DNA from: Salinihabitans flavidus
GTDB lineage: Bacteria > Pseudomonadota > Alphaproteobacteria > Rhodobacterales > Rhodobacteraceae
Assembly (NCBI RefSeq): GCF_900110425.1
Contig: NZ_FODS01000003.1
Span: 62,001 to 126,000 of the forward strand
DNA: 64,000 nucleotides
Direction: 5' to 3'
The notes below the pieces were generated by a model. It ran no database searches. It worked only from the letters and a program-made list of their open reading frames with translations, and was not told the origin of the DNA. Shown here piece after piece: positions 55,019-63,478 of the stretch (its first letter is position 1; each line of letters begins with the position of its first letter). A program made the translations under genes and the position numbers.

Positions 55019-55314
55019 ATGAAGGATATTCTGAGCGTTCTCAATGATCTGCGGCGCCCCCGGCTGCTTATCCGGGCGGCGCGCGCCGGCGCCGAGGACT
55101 ACCGGCGCGATGCGCATCTGCCGCGTCATCTGGGATACGGCACTCTGCCGCGCAGCGGCGCGGCGCTGATGAAACTGATGGAGATCGAGGGCACGCTCAA
55201 CGATCAGCGGCGCGCGGGCGACGGGGGTATTCCCTCGTGCGCCATGTGGACGTGCTGATCGCCATGATGGGCGAGGCGCGGCTTCTGCGCGCCTCGCATC
55301 CACCACTCACATGA
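55019..55314 (+). pseudogene. DUF6477-like gene with a frameshift at a G run
   Basis: The first frame (MKDILSVLNDLRRPRLLIRAARAGAEDYRRD...) stops at 55258 after 79 aa. Its last 11 residues (IPSCAMWTC end) do not fit. From the five-G run at 55223-55227, the next frame continues YSLVRHVDVLIAMMGEARLLRA to a TGA at 55312-55314, which is how this family normally ends. Six Gs would restore an intact protein of about 98 aa. AGAGG precedes the ATG. Either the gene is broken, or the run was misread, or slippage makes both forms. The end overlaps the convergent MttB-type gene by 8 nt. Confidence 0.72.
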
Positions 55315-56851
55315 AGGAATCGGGCGTTTCGGCCTTCTTGCGCGCGACATAATCGTTCAACGCGCCGAGAATCGCGGGATCGAGCGCGGGCTGCTGGTAA
55401 TCCGACACCATCTTTTCCACCCGCCGCGCGGCCAGTGTCTGGGTATCGCGCGCGCCCTCTTCATCCCATGTCTCGAAGGGCTTGTAGTCGAACAGGTCGG
55501 TCTTCCAGAAGGCCGACTTGAAGTGCGCCTGCGTATGGGCGCAGCCAAGGTAATGCCCGCCCGGGCCAACCTCGCGGATCGCGTCCATCGCCTGCGCCTC
55601 CTCGTCGGCGGTGACGCCTGCCGCCATCTTGTGCAGCACGCCAAGCTGATCGGCATCCATCACGAATTTCTCGAAGCTCGCCACAAGCCCGCCTTCAAGC
55701 CAGCCACAGCTATGCAGCATGAAATTCACACCGCCCAGAAGCGCCGCGTTGTGGGTGTGCGCGGTCTCATAGGCGGCCTGCGCATCGGGCAGTTTCGACC
55801 CGCACAGCCCCCCGCCCGACCGGAACGGCAGTCCCATCCGCCGGGCAAGCTGCCCCGCGCCATAGAGGATCTGCGACGCCTCCGGCGTGCCGAAGGTCGG
55901 GGCCCCCGAATTCATGTCGATCGAGGTGACGAAGGCGCCGAAGATCACCGGCGCGCCGGGGCGGATCAACTGACTGTAGGCAATGCCCGCCATCACCTCG
56001 GCCAACACCTGCGTCAGCGTCCCCGTCACGCTCACCGGCGCCATCGCGCCGCCGACGATGAAGGGCGAGATGATGCAGGCCTGATTGTTCGCAGCATAGA
56101 CCTCCAGCGCGCCCATCATCACCTCGTCGAAGGTCAGCGGGGAGTTCACGTTGATCAGCGAGGTCATCACCGTGTTGTCCTGCACGAAGTCCTTGCCGAA
56201 CAGGATCTCGCACATCTCAACGCAATCCTGCGCGCGGCTCGGATCGGTGACGGAGCCCATGAATGGCTTGTCCGAATATGTCATATGCGCCAGCAGCATG
56301 TCGAGGTGGCGCTTGTTCACCGGCACGTCCGTCGGCTCGCACACGGTGCCACCGGAATGGTGCAGCCATTTCGACATATAGCCCAGCTTCACGAACTTCT
56401 TGAAATCCTCCAGCGTCGCATAGCGGCGTCCGCCTTCGGTATCGCGCACGAAGGGCGGGCCGTAAACCGGCGCGCAGACAAGGGTCTTGCCGCCGATCTC
56501 GACAGAGCGTTCGGGGTTGCGCGCGTGCTGGGTAAAGGACGCCGGCGCGGTCTTGCACAGCTCCCGCGCCAAGCCGCGCGGAATGCGCACCCGCTCGCCC
56601 GTCACCTCGGCCCCCGCCGCGCGCCAACGTTCCAGCGCGCCGGGATTCTCCACGAAATTGACGCCGATCTCTTCAAGGATGATCTCGGCGTTGGTCTCGA
56701 TGGTCTCCAGCGCCTCGTCGGTGAGTATCTCGTAAAGCGGGATGTTCCGCTCGATATACTTCGCGGTTTCGATACTCACCGCGGTGCGTTCGGCCCGGCG
56801 TGCGGCCCCGCCTCCGCCTCGTGCCCGTTTGCGCGCGACTGCTTCTGCCAT
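55307..56851 (-). CDS. MttB-family (trimethylamine methyltransferase-like) corrinoid methyltransferase, non-pyrrolysine
   Basis: The protein of 514 aa belongs to the COG5598 family: EILTDEALETIETNAEIILEEIGVNF at the N-terminus, a TIM-barrel core (SGGTVCEPTDVPVNKRHLDMLLAHM; GAMAPVSVTGTLTQVLAEVMAG), and EVGPGGHYLGCAHTQAHFK near the end. The frame has no in-frame amber codon, so it is not a pyrrolysine enzyme. Non-Pyl members demethylate quaternary amines such as glycine betaine or proline betaine to a corrinoid protein (known for MtgB/MtpB). The corrinoid protein gene is not in view. Two FAD/GcvT dehydrogenases nearby could process the product. GAGGA precedes the ATG. Confidence 0.88.
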   Translation of the reverse strand: MAEAVARKRARGGGGAARRAERTAVSIETAKYIERNIPLYEILTDEALETIETNAEIILEEIGVNFVENPGALERWRAAGAEVTGERVRIPRGLARELCKTAPASFTQHARNPERSVEIGGKTLVCAPVYGPPFVRDTEGGRRYATLEDFKKFVKLGYMSKWLHHSGGTVCEPTDVPVNKRHLDMLLAHMTYSDKPFMGSVTDPSRAQDCVEMCEILFGKDFVQDNTVMTSLINVNSPLTFDEVMMGALEVYAANNQACIISPFIVGGAMAPVSVTGTLTQVLAEVMAGIAYSQLIRPGAPVIFGAFVTSIDMNSGAPTFGTPEASQILYGAGQLARRMGLPFRSGGGLCGSKLPDAQAAYETAHTHNAALLGGVNFMLHSCGWLEGGLVASFEKFVMDADQLGVLHKMAAGVTADEEAQAMDAIREVGPGGHYLGCAHTQAHFKSAFWKTDLFDYKPFETWDEEGARDTQTLAARRVEKMVSDYQQPALDPAILGALNDYVARKKAETPDSFM

Positions 56852-57036
56852 ATTCCGTCCTCACCAACAGGTGTTGCATCTGGCTGACGGTATACGCCCC
56901 CGCAGGGCCCGCCCGCCGAAGATTTGCGGCGCGTGCGGTTGAAAAGCGACATTCGCCGGGGTTTGCCGCGACATGCACCGATCGCCCGCCTCTCTGACCT
57001 CTTGCGCGGGCGGGCGGCGCGGACTACTAGGCGGAT

Positions 57037-58605
57037 ATGAGCCAGATTTCCCATGACCGCCTCCTGATCATCGACTTCGGAAGCCAGGTGACGCAGCTGA
57101 TCGCCCGCCGCCTGCGCGAGTTGAACGTCTATTGCGAAATTCACCCGTTTCAGAACGTCACCATGGACTTCGTGCGCGAGATGGCGCCCAGGGCGGTGAT
57201 CTTCTCGGGCGGGCCCGACAGCGTGACCCGCGACGGCTCCCCGCGCGTGCCGCAGGAGATTTTCGACTATGGCGTGCCGATCCTCGGCATCTGCTACGGC
57301 CAGCAGGTCATGATGGAGCAGCTTGGCGGCAAGGTCGTCTCGGGCCACGGCACCTCGGAATTCGGCCGGGCCTATGTCACCCCCACGAAAGAGCGGATCC
57401 CCCTTCTGGAGGGCTGGTTTGCCAATGACAGGGACCGCGAACAAGTCTGGATGTCGCATGGCGATCACGTCAGCGAACTGGCCCCCGGCTTTGCCGTCTA
57501 TGGCACCTCGCCCCACGCGCCCTTTGCCATCACCGCCGATGCGGAGCGCCATTTCTATGCGGTGCAGTTCCACCCGGAGGTGCATCACACCCCCAACGGC
57601 AAGACGCTCTACGAAAACTTCGTGAAACTCGCCGGGTTCACCGGCGACTGGACCATGGATGCCTACCGCGAGGAGGCGATCCGCCTGATCCGCGAACAAA
57701 TCGGCGACAAGAAGGTGGTCTGCGGCCTCTCCGGCGGCGTGGACAGTTCCGTGGCGGCCGTTCTGCTGCACGAGGCGATCGGCGATCAACTCACCTGCGT
57801 TTTCGTCGATCACGGGCTGTTGCGCAAGAATGAGAGCGAAGAAGTGGTCACCATGTTCCGCGACCACTACAACATCCCGCTCATCCACGCCGATGAATCG
57901 GAGCTTTTCCTTGGGGAGCTGGACGGCGTTTCCGATCCGGAAACAAAGCGCAAGATCATCGGCCGGCTTTTCATCGACGTGTTCCAGAAACACGCCGACG
58001 CCATCGAGGGCGCGGAATTTCTCGCGCAGGGCACACTCTATCCCGACGTCATCGAATCGGTGAGCTTTTCGGGCGGCCCCTCGGTGACGATCAAATCGCA
58101 CCACAACGTGGGCGGGCTGCCCGAGAAGATGGGCCTGAAACTGGTGGAGCCGCTGCGCGAGCTGTTCAAGGACGAGGTGCGCGCTCTGGGCCGCGAGCTG
58201 GGTCTTCCTGCGTCCTTTATCGGCCGCCACCCCTTTCCCGGGCCGGGCCTTGCCATCCGCTGCCCCGGAGAGATCACCCGCGAAAAGCTGGAAATCCTGA
58301 GAGAGGCGGACGCCGTCTATATCGACCAGATCCGCAAGCACGGCCTCTACGACGAGATCTGGCAGGCCTTCGTTGCCATCCTGCCCGTGCGCACCGTCGG
58401 CGTGATGGGCGACGGTCGGACCTATGATTTCGCCTGCGCCCTGCGCGCGGTGACAAGCGTGGACGGCATGACCGCCGATTACTACCCGTTCAGCCACGAT
58501 TTCCTTGGCGAGACGGCCACGCGCATCATCAACGAGGTCAAGGGCATCAACCGCGTCACCTATGACGTGACCAGCAAGCCCCCCGGAACCATAGAGTGGG
58601 AATAG
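57037..58605 (+). CDS. guaA: GMP synthase (glutamine-hydrolysing)
   Basis: This enzyme converts XMP to GMP with ATP and glutamine. It has 522 aa. The N-terminal class I amidotransferase has Cys86 in [10 protein letters not shown] and the catalytic His-x-Glu in VQFHPEVHH. The ATP pyrophosphatase domain has the P-loop [20 protein letters not shown]. The C-terminal dimerisation domain ends in [18 protein letters not shown], identical in kind to other GuaA proteins. It is divergent from the MttB gene with 185 bases between them. No purine riboswitch was recognised upstream. Confidence 0.97.
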   Translation: MSQISHDRLLIIDFGSQVTQLIARRLRELNVYCEIHPFQNVTMDFVREMAPRAVIFSGGPDSVTRDGSPRVPQEIFDYGVPILGICYGQQVMMEQLGGKVVSGHGTSEFGRAYVTPTKERIPLLEGWFANDRDREQVWMSHGDHVSELAPGFAVYGTSPHAPFAITADAERHFYAVQFHPEVHHTPNGKTLYENFVKLAGFTGDWTMDAYREEAIRLIREQIGDKKVVCGLSGGVDSSVAAVLLHEAIGDQLTCVFVDHGLLRKNESEEVVTMFRDHYNIPLIHADESELFLGELDGVSDPETKRKIIGRLFIDVFQKHADAIEGAEFLAQGTLYPDVIESVSFSGGPSVTIKSHHNVGGLPEKMGLKLVEPLRELFKDEVRALGRELGLPASFIGRHPFPGPGLAIRCPGEITREKLEILREADAVYIDQIRKHGLYDEIWQAFVAILPVRTVGVMGDGRTYDFACALRAVTSVDGMTADYYPFSHDFLGETATRIINEVKGINRVTYDVTSKPPGTIEWE

Positions 58606-58697
58606 CCCGGCGTCCCGCGCAGGGCACGCGACACGGCTTTTCCTGACAGGAACACGCCGCGGAACGTGTGACATTTCCGGCGACAGGAGGCCGCCGC

Positions 58698-59570
58698 ATG
58701 ACGCCGAAAACCGACATGATCAAGGGCGCGCTCTGGATGATCGGGGCGATTGCCTCTTTCACGTCGATGGCCATCGCCGGGCGTGAGGTCAGTTTCGAAC
58801 TCGATACCTTCGAAATCATGATGTATCGCAGCTTCGTGGGGCTGGCCATCATGGTGGCGGTCGGTGCCATGGCCGGGCGACTGCACGAATACCGCACGGC
58901 GCGCTTTCGCACGCATGTGACGCGCAATATCTTTCACTTCGCCGGGCAGAATTTCTGGTTCTACTCGATCAGCGTCATCCCGCTGGCGCAGGTCTTTGCC
59001 ATCGAATTCACATCGCCCCTCTGGGTCGTGGTGCTCTCCCCGCTCGTTCTGGGTGAGCGGCTGACCCCGGTGCGCGCGCTCTCGGCGCTGATCGGCTTTG
59101 CCGGGATTCTGATCGTCACCCGGCCCAGCGTTGGAACATTCGAGTTCGGACAACTCACCGCCGCCTTTGCCGCGATTGGGTTTGCCGGCTCCGCGCTTGT
59201 CACGCGGCGGCTGACGTGGACCGACTCGACCATCTGCATCCTGTTCTACATGACCCTCCTGCAGTCGGTCTTCGGCATTGTCTGCGCCTTCGCGGATCTG
59301 GATGTGGCGGTGCCCTCCGCCACCGCCATTCCCTGGCTCATCGTGATCGGCCTTGCGGGACTGGCGGCACATTTCTGCATCACCACCGCGCTGACCTTCG
59401 CGCCCGCCGCCGTGGTCATGCCGATTGATTTCGGACGCCTTCCCGTGATCGCCCTCGTCGGTTTCATCTTCTACGCCGAGACGGTCAGCCCCTGGGTGCT
59501 TGTTGGCGCGGTGGTCATCTTTGCCGGCAACTACCTTAACATCCGCGCAGAATCCCGCGCGCCGCGTTAA
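58698..59570 (+). CDS. EamA/DMT-superfamily transporter
   Basis: This inner-membrane carrier has 290 aa and about ten helices in two EamA repeats. Visible parts are GALWMIGAIASFTSMAIAGREVS, MYRSFVGLAIM, FHFAGQNFWFYSISVIPLAQVFAIEFTSPLWVVVLSPLVLGERL (conserved S-P-L-W, E-R-L) in the first half, and FAPAAVVMPIDFGRLPVIALVGFIFYAE in the second. AGGAGG lies 8 nt before the ATG at 58698; the frame extends ten codons upstream. Substrate unknown. Confidence 0.9.
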   Translation: MTPKTDMIKGALWMIGAIASFTSMAIAGREVSFELDTFEIMMYRSFVGLAIMVAVGAMAGRLHEYRTARFRTHVTRNIFHFAGQNFWFYSISVIPLAQVFAIEFTSPLWVVVLSPLVLGERLTPVRALSALIGFAGILIVTRPSVGTFEFGQLTAAFAAIGFAGSALVTRRLTWTDSTICILFYMTLLQSVFGIVCAFADLDVAVPSATAIPWLIVIGLAGLAAHFCITTALTFAPAAVVMPIDFGRLPVIALVGFIFYAETVSPWVLVGAVVIFAGNYLNIRAESRAPR

Positions 59571-59604
59571 CACAGGCCCACGCCGCCTTGGAGCGAACGG
59601 AGGC

Positions 59605-59655
59605 ACCGACGCGATACCGACGTAATACCGACTTTTTACCGCATAGGCATTTTCA
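59605..59655 (+). repeat. 51-bp element, copy C
   Basis: ACCGAC begins at 59605, 59616 and 59627; a fourth unit, degenerate (ACCGCA), begins at 59638, so the 11-bp period is kept. GCATTTTCA follows at 59647-59655, exactly as in copy A. The element lies 34 nt after the EamA transporter stop and about 105 nt before the P-loop gene. Confidence 0.85.
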
Positions 59656-59665
59656 GCGAAATCAG

Positions 59666-59677
59666 CGGGTTAACCCG
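59666..59677. promoter_or_regulatory. 12-bp palindrome CGGGTTAACCCG next to repeat copy C
   Basis: This perfect palindrome lies 10 nt after the TTTTCA block of copy C and 82 nt before the P-loop gene. A GTTAA-centred near-palindrome lies at the equivalent side of copy B (34839-34853) but none at copy A. It may be a regulator site or chance. Confidence 0.4.
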
Positions 59678-59759
59678 ATTCGCCAGCGGGGGTCGATTTG
59701 CATTTGACCCCCCTCGCCCCTGCCGCTACCAACATGCGACGGATCAGGGGGCCGGGAAC

Positions 59760-60629
59760 ATGATCTATCCGACCGCAACGGACTGGCGCGAGGCGCCAAA
59801 GAAACGGGTTCTTCTCTTTGGCATGTCGGGACTGGGCAAGACCCATCTCGCCAATCTCCTGCGGGCCGAGGGCAACTGGTTTCACTACTCCATCGACTAT
59901 CGCATCGGCACCCGATACATGGGCGAGCACATCGCTGACCTGTTCAAGCGGGAGGCCATGAAAGTTCCGTTTTTACGGGATCTTCTGATGTCGGATTCGA
60001 TCTACATCGGCTCCAACATCACCTTCGACAACCTCGCCCCGCTGTCGAAGTATCTCGGCAAGCCGGGCAATCCCGACAAGGGCGGGTTGCCGTTCGACGA
60101 ATACATGCGGCGGCAGGAACAGCACCGCGCGGCAGAGTCCGCCGCGCTGCTCGACACCGCGCATTTCATCACCCGCGCACAGGAGCTTTACGGTTACGAT
60201 CACTTCGTCTGCGACACCGGCGGCTCCATCTGCGAGGTGGTGGATCCCGCCGACGCCGACGATCCGGTGCTGAGCGCGCTGACCCGCCATACGCTCATGG
60301 TCTGGATCAAAGGTTCGGAGGCGCACACCGAAGAACTGATCCGCCGCTTCGACCGCGCACCAAAGCCGATGTATTACCAGCCCGATTTCCTCAGGGCCCA
60401 CTGGGCGGAATATCTCAGAATCAACAACCTTCAGGAGCATGAAGTTGATCCAGATGCCTTCGTGCGCTGGACTTACGCGCAGGCGCTGGAGCATCGCCAG
60501 CCGCGCTATGAGGCGATGGCCCGCTGGGGCGTGAGCGTCACCGCCGAAGAGATGGCACAGATCCGCACCGCCGCCGATTTCGAGGCGCTGATCGCCCGCG
60601 GCCTTGAGCGCCGCACCGCCGCGACCTAG
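59760..60629 (+). CDS. P-loop NTPase/kinase-like protein of unknown role
   Basis: The protein is 289 aa. Walker A is at 21-28 (GMSGLGKT) in KKRVLLFGMSGLGKTHLANLL. The YSIDYRIGTRYMGEHIADLFKREAM segment then resembles an acceptor-binding region, and HFVCDTGGSICEVV and LMVWIKGSEAHTEELIRRFDRAPKPMYY follow. It reads like a small-molecule or shikimate-kinase-type P-loop protein, with no transmembrane part. GGGGGCCGGG precedes the ATG. It lies 33 nt before metA on the same strand and downstream of repeat copy C. I recall related genes near metA in other Rhodobacterales, but not a function. Confidence 0.78.
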   Translation: MIYPTATDWREAPKKRVLLFGMSGLGKTHLANLLRAEGNWFHYSIDYRIGTRYMGEHIADLFKREAMKVPFLRDLLMSDSIYIGSNITFDNLAPLSKYLGKPGNPDKGGLPFDEYMRRQEQHRAAESAALLDTAHFITRAQELYGYDHFVCDTGGSICEVVDPADADDPVLSALTRHTLMVWIKGSEAHTEELIRRFDRAPKPMYYQPDFLRAHWAEYLRINNLQEHEVDPDAFVRWTYAQALEHRQPRYEAMARWGVSVTAEEMAQIRTAADFEALIARGLERRTAAT

Positions 60630-60662
60630 ATAACCGCTCACCTTCCAAGGAGACCCGACCCC

Positions 60663-61607
60663 ATGCCCATCAAGATCCCGTCCGACCTGCCCGCCTACAC
60701 CGTGCTCTCGCGCGAAGGCGTCATGGTCATGACCGAGGATCAGGCCATGCGGCAGGACATCCGCCCGCTGCGCATCGCGCTGCTGAACCTGATGCCCAAG
60801 AAGATCCAGACGGAGAACCAGTTCGCCCGGCTGATCGGCGCCACGCCCCTTCAGATCGAATTCAGCCTGATCCGCATGACCGAACACAAGACCCGCAACA
60901 CCGCCGCCGAACATATGGAAAGCTTCTATCGCCCCTTTTCCGAGGTGAAGGCGAGCGGCGAGAAATTCGACGGGCTGGTGATCACCGGCGCCCCCATCGA
61001 GCACCTGCCCTTCGACGAGGTGACCTATTGGGATGAGCTGTGCGAGGTGTTCGACTGGACCCAGACCCATGTGCAGTCCACCTTCGGCGTCTGCTGGGGC
61101 GGGATGGCGATGATCAACTATTTCCACGGGGTGAAAAAGCATATTCTCGACCAAAAGGCGTTCGGTTGCTACCGGCACCGCAACATGGCCCCGGCTTCGC
61201 CCTATTTGAGCGGGTTTTCAGATGATTGCGTGATCCCTGTCAGCCGATGGACAGAGATGCGGCAGGAGGAGATCGACGCCGTGCCGGGCCTTGTCACCTT
61301 GCTGAGCAGCTCCGAGGTCGGTCCCTGTCTGGTAGAGGATGCGGCGCATCGCGCGCTTTATATCTTCAATCATCTCGAATACGACAGAGACACGCTCAAG
61401 CAGGAATACGACCGCGACGCGGCCTCCGGTGCGGCGGTCAAGGTGCCGATCAACTACTATCCCGATGATGATCCAAGCTGCCCGCCGCTCAATCGCTGGC
61501 GCAGCCATGCGCATCTGCTTTACGGCAACTGGATCAGCGAGATCTATCAGACCACACCCTTTGATCTGGAAAAGATCGGGCTCGAAGTCACGGATTGGCG
61601 CCGCTGA
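60663..61607 (+). CDS. metA: Homoserine O-acyltransferase (MetA family; acetyl-CoA use predicted)
   Basis: This enzyme activates homoserine for methionine synthesis. It has 314 aa. The nucleophile is Cys144 in [15 protein letters not shown], with His237 and Glu239 in FNHLEYD completing the triad. In [15 protein letters not shown] the residue after Ile is Glu113, aligned with Glu111 of Bacillus-type enzymes that use acetyl-CoA; E. coli-type succinyltransferases have Gly there (known of the family). I therefore predict O-acetylhomoserine as product. AAGGAG lies shortly before the ATG. An alpha/beta hydrolase gene follows 5 nt later. Confidence 0.93.
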   Translation: MPIKIPSDLPAYTVLSREGVMVMTEDQAMRQDIRPLRIALLNLMPKKIQTENQFARLIGATPLQIEFSLIRMTEHKTRNTAAEHMESFYRPFSEVKASGEKFDGLVITGAPIEHLPFDEVTYWDELCEVFDWTQTHVQSTFGVCWGGMAMINYFHGVKKHILDQKAFGCYRHRNMAPASPYLSGFSDDCVIPVSRWTEMRQEEIDAVPGLVTLLSSSEVGPCLVEDAAHRALYIFNHLEYDRDTLKQEYDRDAASGAAVKVPINYYPDDDPSCPPLNRWRSHAHLLYGNWISEIYQTTPFDLEKIGLEVTDWRR

Positions 61608-61612
61608 CCGGC

Positions 61613-62566
61613 ATGTGGCGTATTCTGGCTCTTCTCCTGTTGATCCTTGTCGCGGCCGCCGTTGTGGTGACTCTCTGGCGCGCGGCCCGGCACGAGGCGC
61701 GTGCAGAAGCCTCGCACCCACCCGAGGGCCGTCTCCTTGATGTGGACGGAAACAAGGTGCACGCCGTGGTGCGTGGCAGCGGACCCGATCTGGTCCTGAT
61801 CCACGGATCGAGCGGCAACCTGCGTGACTTTACCCACAGGCTGACAGAGCGCCTCGCGCCGCACTTCCGGGTGATCGCCTTCGACCGACCGGGGCTTGGC
61901 TATTCCGACCGCATTGATCGCAATGGCGCCAGCATCGTCCAGCAAGCCCGCCTTCTGTCGCTGGCGGCAGAGCAGCTTGGCGCCGAAACTCCCATCGTTC
62001 TCGGCCACAGCTACGGCGGCGCCGTGGCGCTGGCGTGGGCGGTGCATCATCCCGACCGCATTGCCGGGCTTGTGCCGCTGTCGGCGGCCTCGCACCCCTG
62101 GGACACCCCGCTCGATCCCTATTACCGGCTGACATCGCATCGCTGGCTCGGACCGCTTGCGATCCCGCTCATCACGGCATGGGTTGACGAAAACAGGGTC
62201 ATGCGCGCCATGCGGGAGGTGTTCGCGCCCCAGGCCCCGCCCGAAGGGTATGCCGCGCATTTCGGCCCCGGCCTGACGCTGCGCCGCAAAAGTCTGCGCG
62301 CCAATGCCCTGCAACGCGCCGGGCTGCTTGGCGAAATCGAGGCGTTGCACAGGCGCTACCCGGGCATCGCCGTGCCCACCGAGATCCTGCACGGCGACGC
62401 CGATACCACAGTCGGTCTCGACATTCACGCCCGCCCCCTCGTGCGCGCGATTCCCGGCGCCACGCTGACGGTGCTCGACGGGATCGGGCACATGCCGCAT
62501 CACGCAGCGCAGGACGATGTCATGGACGCGCTGCACCGTGTCGCGGAACGCGCCGGATTGCGCTAG
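61613..62566 (+). CDS. Membrane-anchored alpha/beta hydrolase
   Basis: The protein is 317 aa from the ATG at 61613. An N-terminal helix (ILALLLLILVAAAVVVTLW) anchors an alpha/beta-hydrolase domain with LIHGSSGNLRDF (oxyanion), AFDRPGLGYSDR, and nucleophile elbow GHSYGGAVALAWA. The acid and His regions are LHGDADTTV and GIGHMPHH. A weak binding site and the 5-nt gap from metA suggest co-translation. A TTG start at 61595 would overlap metA. Substrate unknown; the link to metA may be only positional. Confidence 0.87.
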   Translation: MWRILALLLLILVAAAVVVTLWRAARHEARAEASHPPEGRLLDVDGNKVHAVVRGSGPDLVLIHGSSGNLRDFTHRLTERLAPHFRVIAFDRPGLGYSDRIDRNGASIVQQARLLSLAAEQLGAETPIVLGHSYGGAVALAWAVHHPDRIAGLVPLSAASHPWDTPLDPYYRLTSHRWLGPLAIPLITAWVDENRVMRAMREVFAPQAPPEGYAAHFGPGLTLRRKSLRANALQRAGLLGEIEALHRRYPGIAVPTEILHGDADTTVGLDIHARPLVRAIPGATLTVLDGIGHMPHHAAQDDVMDALHRVAERAGLR

Positions 62567-62608
62567 CGGGCCGACAAGGCCATAGTCGTTCGAAAACGGA
62601 GAGGTTTC

Positions 62609-63478
62609 ATGGAGTTGCCCTTTGACGGCGCGATCAGCGCCTTCCACAAAAACGAGGCCCCGGAGGAGATCCGCGACGCCATCGTCCGGGCCGGCAAGGG
62701 TGACATTCTCTCGGACGACTACCCCCATCCCGCGCGCATGAACAAGACAGCCTACAAGGCGGAGCTTGAGGCGCTTCAGATCGAACTGGTGAAATTGCAA
62801 GCTTGGGCGAAAGACAGCGGAACCCGCATCGCCATCGTGTTCGAGGGCCGCGATGCCGCCGGAAAGGGCGGCACGATCAAGCGATTCCGGGAATACCTCA
62901 ACCCGCGCGGCGCGCGCGTCGTGGCCCTTCCCAAACCCTCGGACACGGAGCGCACGCAGTGGTATTTCCAGCGCTATATCGACCACCTGCCCTCGGGCGG
63001 GGAAATCACCTTCTATGACCGAAGCTGGTATAACCGCGCCGTTGTGGAAAAGGTTTTCGGTTTTTGCACCGATGACGAGCGCGAGCATTTTTTCAACCAG
63101 GTGCCTGACTTTGAGCGGATGCTGGTGGACGAGGGTATCCTGCTTTTCAAACTCTGGCTCAATGTCGGGCGTGGCGAGCAGCTCCGCCGCTTCCTCAAGC
63201 GTGAAAGCAACCCGCTCAAGCAGTGGAAGATCAGCCGCATCGACGTGAACGGGCTGCATCTTTGGGACGCCTACACCGAGGCGATCGGCGAAACCTTCGA
63301 GCGCAGCCACACCGGCCCGGCCCCCTGGACCGTGATCCGAAGCGACGACAAGCGCCGCGCCCGCCTCAACGCGATCCGACAGGTTCTGTGCAACATCGAC
63401 TATGCCCGCAAGAACGCGGCCGCGGTTGGGGCGATCGACCCGCTCATCTGTGGCGACCCGGGTATCTGGAATGGCTAA
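62609..63478 (+). CDS. ppk2: Polyphosphate kinase 2 family protein
   Basis: This enzyme transfers phosphate between polyphosphate and nucleoside diphosphates. It has 289 aa, a single-domain PPK2. Walker A is [11 protein letters not shown] (about 79-88), the lid lysine/arginine region lies in [16 protein letters not shown], and Walker B is [13 protein letters not shown] (135-147). [27 protein letters not shown] and [17 protein letters not shown] are conserved. The class I form is most likely from size. GGAGAGG precedes the ATG. The stop overlaps the TetR gene by 8 nt. Confidence 0.93.
   Translation: MELPFDGAISAFHKNEAPEEIRDAIVRAGKGDILSDDYPHPARMNKTAYKAELEALQIELVKLQAWAKDSGTRIAIVFEGRDAAGKGGTIKRFREYLNPRGARVVALPKPSDTERTQWYFQRYIDHLPSGGEITFYDRSWYNRAVVEKVFGFCTDDEREHFFNQVPDFERMLVDEGILLFKLWLNVGRGEQLRRFLKRESNPLKQWKISRIDVNGLHLWDAYTEAIGETFERSHTGPAPWTVIRSDDKRRARLNAIRQVLCNIDYARKNAAAVGAIDPLICGDPGIWNG

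Noticed and set aside
55307-56851. Possible pyrrolysine (amber) codon in the MttB-family gene
   Set aside because: The frame is uninterrupted for 514 codons, so it is the non-pyrrolysine type.
57000-57036. Possible purine riboswitch before guaA
   Set aside because: The leader is G+C-rich and too short for the conserved purine aptamer core, and none of its loop motifs is present.
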